From the NCBI RefSeq assembly GCF_000428785.1, contig NZ_AUAP01000012.1, forward strand, positions 1 through 64,000: DNA of 64,000 nt, in the 5' to 3' direction. Shown piece by piece: positions 48,990 to 59,618 of the stretch. Below the pieces are notes generated by a model. It made no database searches, was not told the origin of the DNA, and saw only the letters and a program-made list of their open reading frames with translations. The stretch's first letter is position 1; every line of letters begins with the position of its first letter. This stretch comes from Conchiformibius kuhniae DSM 17694 (GTDB lineage: Bacteria > Pseudomonadota > Gammaproteobacteria > Burkholderiales > Neisseriaceae). The translations under genes were made by a program, and so were the position numbers.

Positions 48990-48999
48990 GGGTTTCCTA

Positions 49000-50178
49000 T
49001 CAGCCAGTAAGCTGTTTGCTAATCAGTTTTTTCAGGGGGGGGAGGTTGTTGCTCAAGCGCAGTGCGGCACCGCGCAGCAGTTTGGCGGGCGCGGCGTCGT
49101 TGGTGAACAGTCCGACCATCGCGTTGGTGCCGTGATAAAGCGGGCGGGTGCGCAGTTGGTGGCGGAAGCTGTATTCTTCGAGCAGGGCGTCGGCACCGAT
49201 GTCTTTGCCGCGCCGTTCCGCCTGCAAAATGCGTTTGGCAAGCAGGTCGGCACTTTCCAAGCCGAGATTGAAGCCGTGCGCGGTAACGGGGTGCATGCCC
49301 ACCGCCGCATCGCCTATCAAGGCGGCGCGGGTGGCGTAAAAACGTTTGGCATGCACGCCCATCAGGGGGTAGCTGTGCACCGTGCCGGCAATTTCCATGT
49401 CGCCGAGCTTGCCGCGCAGCATGGTTTGTACCTGTTTGACCAATTCGGCGGGGGCGAGCGACAATAATTCGTGGGCGCGGGTGTTGGCAATGGTTACCAC
49501 GCAATTGGTCAAATGGGTTTCCAAGGGCAGCAGCGCGAGCGTGCGCCCGTAGAAAAAGCATTCGCTGGCAGTGTGTTGGTTCGAGAGGCTGTGGCGGGTG
49601 CGGAAGACGATGACGGTGCGCCCGAAGTCGTGCAAATCGGCGGCAATGCCGAGCTGGCGGCGCGTTTGCGACATGCGGCTGTCGGCGGCAACCAGCAGGC
49701 GGGCGCGCAAGCTGGTGCCGTCTGCCAATTCGGCGGTGGCGGCGTGTTTGTCGGTACGCACGTTTTTCACGCCCGTGCCGCAACGCAGGACGACGTTGGC
49801 ACATTCGGCAACCGCCTGATAAGCGGCACGGCGGATGTTGTGGTTGGACACCAAATTGCCCAAACGGTCGGTTTTGCCGCCGCGCGCGCGGGCAGGCTCG
49901 GGAAAATGCAGCGTATAATCGGACGTGCCGTTGTACACTTTGGCATCGCGCAAACGGTAAATTTCGTGTTCGGGAATGCGCCGCCAAATGTCCAGTTCGC
50001 GCAAAATGTCGCAGGAACGGTGGGTGAGCGCGATTTCGCGACCGTCATAAGGCGGGTGCTGCAACACTTCGGGGGGCGACTGCTCCAGCACGGTCAGGCG
50101 CAAACGGCTGCCGGCAAACTGCCGCGCAAACGCCAAACCCGCCGGCCCGCCGCCAATCACCAAAATATCGGTATCCAT
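49000..50178 (-). CDS. ubiM: FAD-dependent ubiquinone hydroxylase (UbiM-type)
   Basis: 392 residues from ATG 50178 (MDTDILVIGGGPAGLAFAR), the FAD fold. The frame is open to 50295 but includes promoter sequence. GDAAVGMHPVTAHGFNLGLES near residue 290 is the second FAD motif of the UbiH/UbiI/VisC family. The sequence, including PPYDGREIALTHRS and the end PPLKKLISKQLTG, closely resembles neisserial UbiM, a broad-specificity hydroxylase in ubiquinone synthesis. It lies 10 bases upstream of zwf on the same strand. Confidence 0.9.
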   Translation of the reverse strand: MDTDILVIGGGPAGLAFARQFAGSRLRLTVLEQSPPEVLQHPPYDGREIALTHRSCDILRELDIWRRIPEHEIYRLRDAKVYNGTSDYTLHFPEPARARGGKTDRLGNLVSNHNIRRAAYQAVAECANVVLRCGTGVKNVRTDKHAATAELADGTSLRARLLVAADSRMSQTRRQLGIAADLHDFGRTVIVFRTRHSLSNQHTASECFFYGRTLALLPLETHLTNCVVTIANTRAHELLSLAPAELVKQVQTMLRGKLGDMEIAGTVHSYPLMGVHAKRFYATRAALIGDAAVGMHPVTAHGFNLGLESADLLAKRILQAERRGKDIGADALLEEYSFRHQLRTRPLYHGTNAMVGLFTNDAAPAKLLRGAALRLSNNLPPLKKLISKQLTG

Positions 50179-50345
50179 AAAAAACCTCACAGGGTGTGAA
50201 CCACAACACGGGCAAAATGCCCCGACACGGCGTTGCGCCGCCAAACGCACTAATATAAAACGAAACGGCAAATCCCGCAACGTTGCCCCGCACAAAAGCG
50301 GTTATAATCGAATCATTCGTTTTTTTCGTTTTTTAAGGACACATT

Positions 50346-50717
50346 TTGAAAAAACACAACCGAAACTTCGCCCGCAGCGAGCGCGTGGGCGAGCAAATCA
50401 TGCGCGAACTGGCGCAACTGCTGCGCGTGGGCTTGAAAGACCCGTGCGCGGGCGTGATTACCGTAAACGAAGTGCAGGTGAGCCGCGATTACAGCCATGC
50501 CACCGTTTATTACACCGTGCTGGACGCGGACAGCCGCGCCGACACCGCCGCCGCGCTGGAACGCGCCAAAGGCTTTTTGCGCAGCGAATTGTCCAAACGC
50601 ATCACCGTGTTCCGCACGCCGGAGCTGCATTTTGTTTACGATGAATCGCTGGAGCGCGGCATGAATTTGTCGCAACTGATTGAGCAGGTGGCGGCGGAAA
50701 AACCCGTTGCCGATTAA
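50346..50717 (+). CDS. rbfA: Ribosome-binding factor A (TTG start)
   Basis: 123 residues. RbfA helps mature the 5' end of 16S rRNA in the 30S subunit. The KH-like fold is recognisable from RVGEQIMRELAQLLRVGLKDPCAGVITVNEVQVSRDYSHATVYYTVL. The start is TTG at 50346, with AAGGA seven bases upstream. No in-frame ATG occurs before residue 19, and homologues begin with a matching basic stretch, so TTG is the real start. TATAAT at 50303-50308 is the probable -10. nusA/infB are not adjacent. Confidence 0.93.
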   Translation: MKKHNRNFARSERVGEQIMRELAQLLRVGLKDPCAGVITVNEVQVSRDYSHATVYYTVLDADSRADTAAALERAKGFLRSELSKRITVFRTPELHFVYDESLERGMNLSQLIEQVAAEKPVAD

Positions 50718-50721
50718 ACAC

Positions 50722-50919
50722 GGGGCGTGTCATTATTTAAATTTTCCCGCTAAAAACCAATACAGTACAAAAATGCCGTCATTCCCGCGCAGGCGGGAAT
50801 CCACTGCCAGATACCGGGCAAGCGATGTTTTTTTCAAAGTTGGCTTTACTTTGACTTGGATTCCCGCCTGCGCGGGAATGACGGTGCAGCATTTTTACAG
50901 TCAAATGAGGATACGCCCC
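50722..50919. repeat. MITE-like element, copy 7 (long form, inverted)
   Basis: GGGGCGTGTCATTATTTAAA on the left (AT-rich arm), two intact palindromes (ATTCCCGCGCAGGCGGGAAT and ATTCCCGCCTGCGCGGGAAT), and AATGAGGATACGCCCC on the right. It lies five bases after the rbfA stop without forming it. Confidence 0.8.
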
Positions 50920-50944
50920 AAACTGCCTGAAAAAGGACAACATT

Positions 50945-51586
50945 ATGAAAACGCTGGTATTCTGCGCGGGCGCGGACAATCCCAATTTGTCCGTATTGCA
51001 CACGCTGCCGCCCGATTTGCTGGTGGGCGTGGACGCGGGCGCGGCGCGTTTGGCGGCGGCGGGTTTCGCGCCCGATTGGGCGGTGGGCGATTTTGACAGT
51101 GCGCCACCGCCCGCCGTTTGCGCCAATGTGCTGCGTCTGCCGCACGAAAAAAACGACACCGATTTGGAAGCCGCGCTGCTGCATCTGCTGCCGAATTACC
51201 GCGTTGATGAAATTGAACAAATCGTCATCTTGGGTGCACTCGGTGCGGGGCGGCTCGACCATTTGCTCTGTAATGTCTGGCTGGCGCGGCAGCCGCGTTT
51301 TGCCGCGTGGCGCGAGAAATTTTATTTTACGGAACACGGCAGCAGCCTGCGTTTTCTCAACGCGGGCGAACACCGTATCCGCCGCGAAAAAAACAAACAT
51401 TATCTTTCGTTTATCGGGCTGACCGCGCTGGCGGGGCTGACCCTGCGCGGCGTGCGTTATCCCCTGCACGGCGCGGATTACGCCTATCCGCCCGCCCTCA
51501 TCAGCAATGAGTTTTTGGCGGACGAAATGGTTTGCGCGTTCCGCGAAGGGGTTTTGGCGGTGGTGCAGTCCGCAGACAGGTTTTAG
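50945..51586 (+). CDS. thiN: Thiamine diphosphokinase
   Basis: 213 residues. The enzyme transfers pyrophosphate from ATP to thiamine to make thiamine diphosphate. Family features are GVDAGAARLAAAGFAPDWAVGDFDS (about residues 29-52), HEKNDTDLEAAL and GALGAGRLDHLLCN (about 98-111). AAGGACAACATT precedes the ATG. No TPP riboswitch was seen upstream; a repeat element fills most of the gap to rbfA. The glycosyltransferase gene starts eight bases after its stop. Confidence 0.92.
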   Translation: MKTLVFCAGADNPNLSVLHTLPPDLLVGVDAGAARLAAAGFAPDWAVGDFDSAPPPAVCANVLRLPHEKNDTDLEAALLHLLPNYRVDEIEQIVILGALGAGRLDHLLCNVWLARQPRFAAWREKFYFTEHGSSLRFLNAGEHRIRREKNKHYLSFIGLTALAGLTLRGVRYPLHGADYAYPPALISNEFLADEMVCAFREGVLAVVQSADRF

Positions 51587-51594
51587 GAATCGTC

Positions 51595-52560
51595 ATGTTT
51601 TCATTCCGCCACAGCATTTATCACCGCCGTTGGCACAAATTTGCCTATTATCTGCGCCATGCCCACTTGGGCGCGCTGCCGCATGCTTGGCTGGCACGCA
51701 ACGCCGATGCGGTGCTGGCGGAACTGCCGCGCTTGCCCGAAGCGCAACGGCAATACATCGGCGAACGCGCCGCCTATTGCAACCGTTTGCAGGGCATGCA
51801 GCCGCTTTCAGGCAGCCCGCAACGCATCGGCGCATTCCGCAAACGCGGGCATTCTGCCTATTTTTACGACTTGGCGGCGCTGCTGCGCTATTTTCCCGCC
51901 GGTACGCCGTTTGAATGCGTGTTCGGCGACGTGATTGACGTACCGCCGCAGCCCGCATTCGTCAAAAGCCGCCCCATTCACGGCGACAACGCCTGTTCCG
52001 TGCTGCTCAAACTCGACAGCGTACGCCATTTCTACACCGTTCCCGACCCCTACCGTTACGCCGACAAACACGATTCGCTGGTGTGGCGCGGTGCCGCGCA
52101 TCAGACACAACGGCTGCGTTTTCTCGAGCGTTACCACGACCACCCGCTTTGCGATGTCGGCTGCGTCCACAAAAAATCGGCAGACCAACCCTATTTCCGT
52201 CCCTACCTCACCGTGGCGGAGCAACTGCGCCACCGCTTTGTGTTGAGCATTGAAGGCAACGACGTTGCCACCAATCTGAAATGGATTCTCGCCTCGCAAT
52301 CCGTGTGCGTGATGACGCAGCCGCGCTACGAAACATGGCTGACGGAAGGACGTTTGCAGCCGCACGTCCACTATATCCCCTTGGCGGACGACTATTCGGA
52401 TTTGAACGAAAAATTAAACTTCTACCGCGCCCGCCCCGAAGCGGCACAAAAAATCGTGGCGGCAGCGAACGCGTGGATGCGCCCTTTCGCCGATGCCAAA
52501 ACCGAACTGCTGACGGCGCTGTTGGTGATGCGCCACTACTTTGAGCATACAACATGTTGA
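51595..52560 (+). CDS. Glycosyltransferase family 90 (CAP10-like), probable LOS or glycan modification
   Basis: 321 residues from ATG 51595 (MFSFRHSIYHRRWHK, with AGGAATCGTC in front). The C-terminal half matches GT90/CAP10 enzymes: FVKSRPIHGDN, RFVLSIEGNDVATNLKWILASQSVCVMTQP (about 221-250), and HYIPLADDYSDLNEKLNFYR. Such enzymes add xylose or glucose to surface glycans, and in bacteria they often lie in lipopolysaccharide loci. Acceptor unknown. It overlaps the next gene by seven bases, so the two are coupled. Confidence 0.85.
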   Translation: MFSFRHSIYHRRWHKFAYYLRHAHLGALPHAWLARNADAVLAELPRLPEAQRQYIGERAAYCNRLQGMQPLSGSPQRIGAFRKRGHSAYFYDLAALLRYFPAGTPFECVFGDVIDVPPQPAFVKSRPIHGDNACSVLLKLDSVRHFYTVPDPYRYADKHDSLVWRGAAHQTQRLRFLERYHDHPLCDVGCVHKKSADQPYFRPYLTVAEQLRHRFVLSIEGNDVATNLKWILASQSVCVMTQPRYETWLTEGRLQPHVHYIPLADDYSDLNEKLNFYRARPEAAQKIVAAANAWMRPFADAKTELLTALLVMRHYFEHTTC

Positions 52561-54377
52561 TGATACGGATTTTTGCGGTGGCAGCATTGGCATTTGCCGC
52601 GCTGCGGACGGGCTTGTTTCTCGCCTACCGCGACCATTTCGCCGATGCTTCGCTGTGGCGGGCGTTGGCAACGGGGCTGCGGTTTGACGCGCAACTTATC
52701 ACGCTGGCGTGTGCACCGTTTTTGCTCGTGCTGCTGCTGCCCGTTCCGCGATGGCAGACGGCGAAGCTGCGCCGTTTTTGCGCGTGGGCGTGCGGCGCGG
52801 TGTTGGCGGTGCTGTTCGGCGCGGCGTATGCGGACGCGGTGTATTTCGGCGAAGTCAATCGGCATCTTGGCGGCGAATTATTCAATATCGGCAACGATTT
52901 GGGCGAAATCCTGCAAACGGCGGGACAATCGCGGCTGACGGCAACGCTGGGCGGCACGGCGGCATTGCTCGGCTTGGCGTGGGCGTGGCGGCGTTGGGTG
53001 GCGGGCGCGGCGCGGGATTGTTCAGGCAGCCTGAAAAAATTAATTTCCATCAACCTCTTAACTTTATTGCTGCTGGCATTTTTGGGGCGCGGCATGGTGC
53101 TGCAAGGCAAACCCTTGAGCGCGATTGACGCCTTTGACGGCACCGGTCAGGCGCAAGCCAATCTTGCCCTGAACGGCGCCTTGTTGAGCATCAAAGCGTG
53201 GAAAGACCGAAACAACATCAAACCCTTACATTATCTGGACGAAGCGCAGATGCGCGGTTTCGCCGCACACAATCCGCAACCGTTTTTATACCGACCACAG
53301 GGCAAACCGTCCGGCAAAAACATCGTTTTTATCTTATTGGAAAGCTGGTCATACCACTATATTGATGCTTTGGCAGGGAAAAATTACGGCGTTACCCCGA
53401 ATATGGACGCGCTGGCACGGCAAAGCCAAGTGTGGGACAACTTTTACGCGGCGGGACAGCGCAGCATCATCGGCATTCAGGCAGCCCTGACTTCCGTCCC
53501 CGCCCTGCCTGAACGCGAGCCGCTCGGCTTTGGGCTGGAATTGAACCGCATCAGCCGCATCGCCGAACTCGCGGGCGCACAAGGCTACCGCACGATTATG
53601 GCGCAATCGTCCAAACGCCGCTCATTTCACATGGACGGCATCGCTAAAGCCTTGGGTTTTCAGGAATATTACGGACAAGAAGACGTGCCTGTGCTGCGCG
53701 ATTACGGTCAGGGCGTTCCCGCATTCGGCTGGGATTACGATACTTTGATGTTTTTGCACAAAAAATTAAACGAACAGCCGCAACGCCCGTTTTTCGCCTT
53801 TCTGTTTACCGGCACGACCCATGAGCCGTTTGCGGACGTTGGCGCGGAATTTCGTGCTTATCCGCATGATGCCAAAGGCGAAAACGGCTTTTTAAACACG
53901 CTCAAATACAGCGATTGGGCAGTGGGCGAATTTATGAAACACGCGCAAAAACAATCTTGGTATAACAATACCTTATTCGTGTTCGCCGCCGACCACACGC
54001 TCAACAGCGCGGTGCGCCACGAAAACGTGCGCGAGCGTTTTCATATCCCCTTGATTATTTTTGACCCGTCCGACCCGCAGCCGGTGCGCCACGCCCGCGA
54101 AAGCAGTCATTACGATTTGCTGCCGACTTTTGCCGATATTTTGGGCATCAGGCAGCCCGTTTACACCTTTGGCAGCAGCCTGTTGCGCCCCGATGCGCCG
54201 ATTTTGCCGCTTATGCTCAATCAAGGCGAAAGCACCGCCATGCTGCACGATGGCGAAACGGCGGAATTTCAAGGAAAACAACTGATTTCAGGCACGCCCT
54301 CGCCCGCGCTGGAACTTTTGCAGGCGCGGATGCAAAGCGCGGACGGCAAATTGCGCGAAAACCGTTGGGCGGAGTAA
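52554..54377 (+). CDS. LTA synthase/sulfatase-fold membrane transferase
   Basis: 607 residues. Five hydrophobic segments (residues 1-170) are followed by a periplasmic alkaline-phosphatase-superfamily domain. It begins GKNIVFILLESWSYHYIDAL (about 253-272), continues with FYAAGQRSIIGIQAALTS, where the nucleophile should lie, and has the metal-binding FAADHTLNSAVRHENVRERFHIPLIIF near residue 475. Relatives transfer phosphoglycerol or phosphoethanolamine from phospholipids to glycans, and neisserial Lpt6 is of this class. The coupling to a GT90 gene suggests a shared surface glycan. An uptake sequence lies in its coding region at 53021. Confidence 0.87.
   Translation: MLMIRIFAVAALAFAALRTGLFLAYRDHFADASLWRALATGLRFDAQLITLACAPFLLVLLLPVPRWQTAKLRRFCAWACGAVLAVLFGAAYADAVYFGEVNRHLGGELFNIGNDLGEILQTAGQSRLTATLGGTAALLGLAWAWRRWVAGAARDCSGSLKKLISINLLTLLLLAFLGRGMVLQGKPLSAIDAFDGTGQAQANLALNGALLSIKAWKDRNNIKPLHYLDEAQMRGFAAHNPQPFLYRPQGKPSGKNIVFILLESWSYHYIDALAGKNYGVTPNMDALARQSQVWDNFYAAGQRSIIGIQAALTSVPALPEREPLGFGLELNRISRIAELAGAQGYRTIMAQSSKRRSFHMDGIAKALGFQEYYGQEDVPVLRDYGQGVPAFGWDYDTLMFLHKKLNEQPQRPFFAFLFTGTTHEPFADVGAEFRAYPHDAKGENGFLNTLKYSDWAVGEFMKHAQKQSWYNNTLFVFAADHTLNSAVRHENVRERFHIPLIIFDPSDPQPVRHARESSHYDLLPTFADILGIRQPVYTFGSSLLRPDAPILPLMLNQGESTAMLHDGETAEFQGKQLISGTPSPALELLQARMQSADGKLRENRWAE
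53021..53036. repeat. DNA uptake sequence inside the sulfatase-fold gene
   Basis: TTCAGGCAGCCTGAAA encodes SGSLK at the junction between the fourth and fifth membrane segments. Confidence 0.75.
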
Positions 54378-54387
54378 GCACAATATT

Positions 54388-54537
54388 ATGAAACGCAAAC
54401 ATATATCACCCAAGCCGCCTTTTTGCGCCACCGAAACCGCAAAATTCAGGCTGCCTGCACCGCGTTTTGTTGAAGATGATGATGGGAAAGGGAAAAGAAT
54501 TTTGATGGAATATAGTGATTTAATTGAGATTAAATAG
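54388..54537 (+). CDS. Possible 49-residue protein
   Basis: ATG at 54388, ten bases after the upstream stop, opens MKRKHISPKPPFCATETAKF and ends LIEIK at TAG 54535-54537. It is basic at the start and acidic in the middle (EDDDGK), with no known motif. The ribosome site is weak (GTAAG), and it runs through an uptake-like sequence, so it could be chance. The TAG is followed directly by a palindrome beginning TAGGGC. Confidence 0.3.
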   Translation: MKRKHISPKPPFCATETAKFRLPAPRFVEDDDGKGKRILMEYSDLIEIK

Positions 54538-54560
54538 TAGGGCGCGCCACGCGCACCCTA
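54538..54560. repeat. Short palindrome TAGGGCGCGCC...GCGCACCCTA
   Basis: A 23-base imperfect palindrome flanked by TA at both ends, between the 49-residue frame and the AT-rich lipoprotein. Its ends match those of the MITE-like elements, so it may be an extreme internal deletion. Confidence 0.5.
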
Positions 54561-54574
54561 TCCAAATATACAAG

Positions 54575-55747
54575 TTAATCTTTTTTTAAATTCAACAAAT
54601 CTTCAAAATTTTCCAAAACCATCATACTATTTATATCTGCCTCCAACACGCCAGTATTAAAGTAATATGCAAATTTTTCCAAACCAAACGCCCTTTCTAT
54701 AATATTATCCACTTCATCAGAATTATCCACATCATATTTCATTCTAACTTTCTTATCATTCAAATCAATATTAATTTTTAGATAAAGCAACACACTACCA
54801 TCATTAGGGTCTTTAATTCCCAATTTAACAACGGTATGGTACTTTTTATAGAAATCCTGATTTAAATCCAATTGGTTCTTATCACTACTTTCAATTTCAA
54901 CACTTTCAATCAGATTATCTTGTGCCAGTTTTGAATCATTCTCAAAAAAGTATTTGATTTTCTTGTCAATATATTTTGCTTGCGCTTCTAACAAGTAACG
55001 TTTCAATTTACTTTCTTGACTATTAATTTCGTTTTCAAAATCATTTTTATGATTAAAAGCCATTTCTGAGAAAAGTAAAATATTATACATATCAGAACGA
55101 GACTTATCACTATCCACATCATTACCATTTTTTGAATTAACAAAAAATTCATTAATATGGACATATTTTCTATCATCAGAAACAGAAGTTTTATATGTTA
55201 TTGCAAACTCAAGTTTACCATTATTTCTAATAATATGGTCTATTACTCCAGCTACCAACTTATCTATACCCCATTCATGAGTTTTGTAATCTAGATGCTG
55301 TTCAAGAAACTCTCTTGCACTATCAACCAATTTTATATATCCAACATATTTTTTATTAAAATCATCTAATGTATCAATAATTTGATTGGATATTTTGAAT
55401 TGCGCCAAAGCTTCGCATTCCTTGTTTGTTACATTGTCATCAATGGTTCTCGCACCAACAAGTGCGAACTGGATTTGCTTGCTTTCAAACAATGATTGGA
55501 TATTTTTTTCGTGATTATTTTCATTAAATTCTTTTACGATATGTGCGAGTATGGCTTGCTCTGTTTCACTTGAATCACAGTTGCCAGCATTTGCAGTTAA
55601 AACATCAATAGCCTGATTAACTTTTTCATCATCAATCACTTCTTTAGCAAAATCAGCAGTTTTCTGTACTGACGAATTATCACAGCCTATCATAGTTAAT
55701 GAAAGAACTACGATTGCACTTGAAAAATACGGGAAATTAAATTTCAT
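54575..55747 (-). CDS. AT-rich hypothetical lipoprotein
   Basis: 390 residues. A signal peptide ends in the lipobox MIGC (Cys22). The mature protein is acidic, Lys/Asp/Asn-rich and mostly helical, with a possible four-helix region at residues 25-160 and a mixed domain after it. I recognise no family. AAGGAAAAAG precedes the ATG. The gene is strongly AT-rich, unlike its neighbours, and stands back to back with an XRE regulator, so the pair looks like an acquired unit. One idea is an exported partner in a conflict or phage-exclusion system; nothing in the sequence proves it. Confidence 0.75.
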   Translation of the reverse strand: MKFNFPYFSSAIVVLSLTMIGCDNSSVQKTADFAKEVIDDEKVNQAIDVLTANAGNCDSSETEQAILAHIVKEFNENNHEKNIQSLFESKQIQFALVGARTIDDNVTNKECEALAQFKISNQIIDTLDDFNKKYVGYIKLVDSAREFLEQHLDYKTHEWGIDKLVAGVIDHIIRNNGKLEFAITYKTSVSDDRKYVHINEFFVNSKNGNDVDSDKSRSDMYNILLFSEMAFNHKNDFENEINSQESKLKRYLLEAQAKYIDKKIKYFFENDSKLAQDNLIESVEIESSDKNQLDLNQDFYKKYHTVVKLGIKDPNDGSVLLYLKINIDLNDKKVRMKYDVDNSDEVDNIIERAFGLEKFAYYFNTGVLEADINSMMVLENFEDLLNLKKD

Positions 55748-55887
55748 TTCTTTTTCCTTTTAAATTAAATAAAGTCAATAAAAATTATTATCTTATCTTG
55801 CATGGTTTTACACCAGCCCAGAAACAAAGTTTTCTCTACAAATTTTTTAAGATAGAATTGAATTTTTAGACGCTATTGGGACAAAAA

Positions 55888-56277
55888 ATGGTTGTGAATG
55901 ATAAAATTCGCCATTTGCGTGAGTTGAAACATTGGTCTCAGGAAGAAATGGCAGAAAAATTGGAAATTTCAACGAACAGTTATGCACGTTTGGAACGCGG
56001 GGAAGGGAAATTGGATTTGGAAAAACTGGAAAAAATTGCTGCTGTATTTGATATTACTGTATCCAAATTAATTGAAACAGATGATAAAATTTTACTGGTT
56101 CAACAAATTATTGGCGACAATAGTTCGTACAGCAACAACATCGGCGAATGCGAATGGGAAACTGAAAAATTAAAATTGATGTTGCAACATAAAGATGAGT
56201 TGATGCTTCAGAAAGATAATGAAATTTCTGCTTTGAAAGAAGTCATTTCCCTATTAAAACAGCAAGCTAATAAATAA
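55888..56277 (+). CDS. XRE-family regulator with C-terminal coiled coil (copy 1)
   Basis: 129 residues from ATG 55888; an in-frame TTG lies four codons upstream. Residues 4-60 are a Cro/C1-type helix-turn-helix (DKIRHLRELKHWSQEEMAEKLEISTNSYARLERGEG). A short linker is followed by a coiled coil (about 90-127, EKLKLMLQHKDELMLQKDNEISALKEVISLLKQQ). The regulator at 62597 has the same plan and about half identical residues in the DNA-binding part. It faces away from the AT-rich lipoprotein gene, so it probably controls that gene and itself from the 140-base gap. Confidence 0.9.
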   Translation: MVVNDKIRHLRELKHWSQEEMAEKLEISTNSYARLERGEGKLDLEKLEKIAAVFDITVSKLIETDDKILLVQQIIGDNSSYSNNIGECEWETEKLKLMLQHKDELMLQKDNEISALKEVISLLKQQANK

Positions 56278-56286
56278 AAATAGTAG

Positions 56287-59149
<2,863 letters not shown>

Positions 59150-59152
<3 letters not shown>

Positions 59153-59317
59153 AGCGTATCGTCATAAACTTGACATCGTTGCTTTCACGCCGCAAAACTG
59201 CCGTTTCCGCGTTGAAAATCCGCGCAAGGTGTCCAACCTTGCTTGGATTTTCGCCTTGAATCGGCAGTTTTGCGGCATAAAATCAATCGCGTCAAGTTCA
59301 TGGCGATACGCTCTAAA
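59150..59317. repeat. Long inverted repeat (snapback element) at the leuS stop
   Basis: Arms of about 80 bases: left TAGAGCGTATCGTCAT, AACTTGAC, GCCGCAAAACTGCCG, GAAAATCC; the right arm is the complement with mismatches, ending GCGATACGCTCTA. It is unlike the seven dRS3-bearing elements but shares TA borders. The RNA would fold into one very long hairpin. Confidence 0.8.
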
Positions 59318-59346
59318 AACGCCCGCAGTGATGCGGGCGTTTTTTT
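59315..59346. terminator. Terminator between leuS and the Cys-cluster gene
   Basis: AAAAACGCCCGC-AGTGAT-GCGGGCGTTTTTT, a strong 12-bp stem with T-runs on both strands, serving the convergent genes. Confidence 0.85.
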
Positions 59347-59618
59347 CAGGCTGCTTCATTTTCTCTTTGAAATAATTCGCATATGGCGACATTGATTTTC
59401 ACAAACTCTTCCCAATCAAACTGCTCGGCAAAATGTGCATGATAATAATCTTCCACCCTGCACACCAAAGGACGTTGGGCGTAAATCCGACACAAATTGG
59501 TCTGCCCGTCCAAATGACGGCAAACACCGTCTCCCCGATTTAACCAAGCCGTTTTATCACTCAAATGCACACGGCGGCAGCACAAACCGCAAGCCGTACA
59601 GGGAAAAGGCTTGTTCAT
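59346..59618 (-). CDS. YkgJ-family cysteine cluster protein
   Basis: 90 residues from ATG 59618 (MNKPFPCTACGLCCRRV). The family motif CxxCGxCC is complete, followed by CRHLDGQTNLCRIYAQRPLVCRVEDYY, giving the set of Cys thought to bind zinc or an iron-sulfur cluster. Function is unknown in the family. Its ATG overlaps the TGA of the HNH-like gene as ATGA, so it is translated with that gene. It may be an old chromosomal gene now behind a newer module, or a genuine third part. Confidence 0.88.
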   Translation of the reverse strand: MNKPFPCTACGLCCRRVHLSDKTAWLNRGDGVCRHLDGQTNLCRIYAQRPLVCRVEDYYHAHFAEQFDWEEFVKINVAICELFQRENEAA

